NCBI RefSeq assembly: GCF_000820225.1 | Contig: NZ_CDDK01000041.1 | Span: forward strand, 26,162-90,161 | Source: Aeromonas veronii bv. veronii | GTDB taxonomy: Bacteria > Pseudomonadota > Gammaproteobacteria > Enterobacterales > Aeromonadaceae | Length of the DNA: 64,000 bases | Reading direction: 5' to 3' | Shown: positions 62,292 to 64,000 of the stretch, piece by piece | Layout of the letters: every line of letters starts with the position of its first letter | Numbering within the stretch: the first letter of the stretch is position 1 | Program-made: the position numbers and the translations under genes | The notes under the pieces: generated by a model | What the model was told of the DNA's origin: nothing | Databases searched by the model: none | What the model saw: the letters and a program-made list of their open reading frames with translations, nothing else

Positions 62292-62585
62292 GCCACAGCG
62301 CCATAATCGGCACCAAATAGCTGACTGGATCACATCAACCGTGTCGCAACCGCGTGGTAAGTCGAGCTAAAACCACGACCCAATAACGCATAAAAAGGCG
62401 GAATAGATCAATAAAAAGCAATTAATCGCGCCAGATTAAATTTCAGGTATGGCTATTTGCACCGCTTGGCCGCTAAATGACAGACCGGCCTTCAGACCAG
62501 CATGGAAGCGCACAAGGCTAGCCGGCAGCAGACCGGTACGCTCTCAGGACGAGTTATGACTTTCTTCTCTCACAGGAGACAGACC

Positions 62586-64000
62586 GTGAGCGCTTCGAAT
62601 CAACACCCCACCATTCCCCCCGGCTCCGGGGCGCTGTTCTTTATCCAGACCTTCTCGACCCTGGGGTTTGCCGTGCTCTACTCCACCCTGGTGCTCTACG
62701 CCACCAAGCGGCTCGGCTTCAGCGAATCCCAAGCCAACGCCATGATGGGGGTCTTCGGGGCCTTCAACTATGGCCTGCACCTGTTTGGCGGTTATCTCGG
62801 CGGGCGCTACCTCAGCAACCGCAACCTGTTCGTGATGGGGATGGTGCTGCAGGTGATCGGCTGTTACTTCATCGCCGAGATGGGGATCACCGGCCTCTAC
62901 TGGGGGCTCGCCATGTTCCTTACCGGCAGCGGCCTCAACGTCACCTGCCTCAACATGATGCTGACCCAGCGCTTCGCCCCGGATGATCACCGCCGCGAGA
63001 GCGCCTTCCTGTGGAACTACGCCGGGATGAATCTGGGCTTCTTTATCGGCTTCACGGTGGCGGGCTACTTCCAGCTCACCGAGGATTACCGCACCCTGTT
63101 CCTGTTTGCGACGCTGGGCAACATCATTGCCATCATCGCCACCTTCGCCTGCTGGCCCATTCTGGCGGATATCAGCACCCCGCTGCGTCATGTCAAAGGG
63201 AGCGGCTTCTACCGCCGCATGCTGGCCGGTATCGCCATTCTGGCCATGCTGGTGCCGGCGCTGCGCCTGCTGCTGACCCACGCCAGTTTCAGCGGCAGCT
63301 TCGTACTGATCCTGGGATCCGTGGTGCTGGTGCTGCTCTGCGTGATGACAGCCCGCCACCCGGACGCCGCCGAGCGCAGCCGCATGGTGGCCTACCTGAT
63401 CCTCGCCCTCGGCTCCCTCATCTTCTGGTCGCTCTACCAGCTGGCGCCCATGGGGCTGATGCTCTTCTCCGAGCACAACATCAACCTCAACGTGTTCGGG
63501 CTGCGGGTCGCCCCCCAGTGGATCCAGAACATCAACACCCTCGTCATCGTCATCGGGGGCCCCCTGATGGCGCTGCTGTTCAAGCGGCTGCGCGAACAGG
63601 GGTGGAATATCGACATCCCCTCCCAGTTTGCCGCCTCCCTATTCTGCATGGGGTTCGGCATGCTGGTGCTGCCGCTCGGCATCCATCTGGCGGGGGCCGA
63701 CGGGCTGGTCGCCTTCAAGTGGATCGCCATCAGCTATGTGCTGCAGAGTTTTGGCGAGCTGCTGATCTCCCCCATCGGCTACGCCATGATTGGCAAGCTG
63801 GCCCCCGCCAGCCTGCAAGGCTTGATGATGGGCTGCTGGATGATGGTGACCGGCGTTGCCTCCGTGCTGGCGGGCTATGTCTCCAGCGCCATGCCGCAGA
63901 ATATCGGCAGCTCTCCGGTGGCCACCAACCCGGGTTACAGCTCGGTGTTCAATATGCTCGGCTGGGGCTCACTGGCGGGCGGCGTGGTATTGCTCCTGCT
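62586..64000 (+). CDS. POT-family proton-dependent oligopeptide transporter (3' partial)
   Basis: At least 471 residues; the frame is open to the window end. 'LFFIQTFSTLGFAVLYSTLVLYATKRLGFSE', 'GGYLGGRYLSNRN', 'WNYAGMNLGFFIG' and 'SFGELLISPIGYAMIGKLAPASLQGLMMG' match bacterial Dtp/POT carriers, which import di- and tripeptides with protons. The usual N-terminal ExxER motif of POT helix 1 is replaced by 'QTFSTLGFAVLYS', so proton coupling may differ. GTG 62586 (AGGAG upstream) is preferred; ATG 62556 in the same frame is possible. Confidence 0.85.
   Translation, partial: MSASNQHPTIPPGSGALFFIQTFSTLGFAVLYSTLVLYATKRLGFSESQANAMMGVFGAFNYGLHLFGGYLGGRYLSNRNLFVMGMVLQVIGCYFIAEMGITGLYWGLAMFLTGSGLNVTCLNMMLTQRFAPDDHRRESAFLWNYAGMNLGFFIGFTVAGYFQLTEDYRTLFLFATLGNIIAIIATFACWPILADISTPLRHVKGSGFYRRMLAGIAILAMLVPALRLLLTHASFSGSFVLILGSVVLVLLCVMTARHPDAAERSRMVAYLILALGSLIFWSLYQLAPMGLMLFSEHNINLNVFGLRVAPQWIQNINTLVIVIGGPLMALLFKRLREQGWNIDIPSQFAASLFCMGFGMLVLPLGIHLAGADGLVAFKWIAISYVLQSFGELLISPIGYAMIGKLAPASLQGLMMGCWMMVTGVASVLAGYVSSAMPQNIGSSPVATNPGYSSVFNMLGWGSLAGGVVLLL

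Larger units (their letters stand above)
62061..62555. other. Gap between the J-protein operon and the peptide transporter
   Basis: No protein gene is seen. It holds the operon terminator (62091-62118), a minus-strand terminator (62268-62291) without any gene feeding it, and an AT-rich leader (about 62380-62450) that probably contains the transporter promoter. Confidence 0.6.

Noticed and set aside
1..64000. CRISPR arrays, tRNA/rRNA genes, insertion sequences, integrases, toxin-antitoxin pairs
   Set aside because: Looked for across the window; no repeat-spacer pattern, cloverleaf-like sequence, transposase or integrase was seen.

Overview
The window is a contiguous stretch of a high-GC gammaproteobacterial chromosome, most likely Aeromonas. 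The main evidence is a secreted GDSL lipase/acyltransferase of the Aeromonas GCAT type, together with gene orders shared with enteric and Vibrio relatives: rnr-rlmB, trmN6/srmB, mutY-yggX-mltC, mepM near znuA/znuCB, and pqiBC. I see no rRNA, tRNA, CRISPR array, insertion sequence, prophage or integron. Nearly all of the sequence is coding, and the genes lie in short operons separated by good intrinsic terminators.

Layout. 1-2.7 kb: end of the pqi lipid-transport operon and an rRNA uracil methyltransferase. 3-9 kb: proS, an SDR enzyme, a small outer-membrane protein, a PCu(A)C copper chaperone, an enoyl-CoA hydratase and a Vat-type acyltransferase. 9-16 kb: an exported ParB-like protein, an OppA-type binding protein, an Aer-like chemoreceptor, dusA, then zur overlapping a CheX-like gene. 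16-20 kb: two tandem brnQ carriers behind trmN6. 20-27 kb: srmB, the rnr-rlmB-regulator-elaA operon and a diguanylate cyclase. 27-34 kb: an OmpA-family porin, the GCAT lipase, a BOF-family protein, mutY-yggX-mltC and cca. 34-38.7 kb: a BCCT osmolyte transporter with a CosR-like MarR regulator, a YjaG protein and a 2-hydroxyacid dehydrogenase. 38.7-46 kb: mepM and znuA/znuCB, separated by an unusual three-gene module. 46-52.7 kb: drug/metabolite transporters, a DNA glycosylase, a GIY-YIG protein, a compact pspA-pspC-pspG operon and plsC. 52.7-56.6 kb: an scs-type thiol/copper operon. 56.6-59.2 kb: a LysR regulator divergent from an imine-reductase-like gene and an SDR gene. 59.5-62.1 kb: a four-gene operon starting with a J-domain protein. 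62.6 kb to the end: a POT-family peptide transporter cut by the window edge.

Best candidate for a new system: the module at 40334-43239. It encodes (i) a LapD-like inner-membrane receptor that keeps the periplasmic domain and HAMP but has lost GGDEF and carries only a decayed EAL-like domain, (ii) a translationally coupled TAXI-type periplasmic binding protein without any TRAP permease, and (iii) a convergent LapG-like cysteine protease with its catalytic triad intact. This suggests inside-out proteolysis control in which a periplasmic ligand replaces cyclic di-GMP as the input. The second candidate is the J-protein operon, whose three partner proteins I do not recognise.

Regulatory signals visible in the DNA include twin Zur boxes between znuA and znuCB, a sigma-54 promoter before pspA, a FabR/DesT-like operator over the plsC -35 box, a long terminator/attenuator-like structure before the second brnQ, and an orphan minus-strand terminator near 62.28 kb that may end a small RNA.
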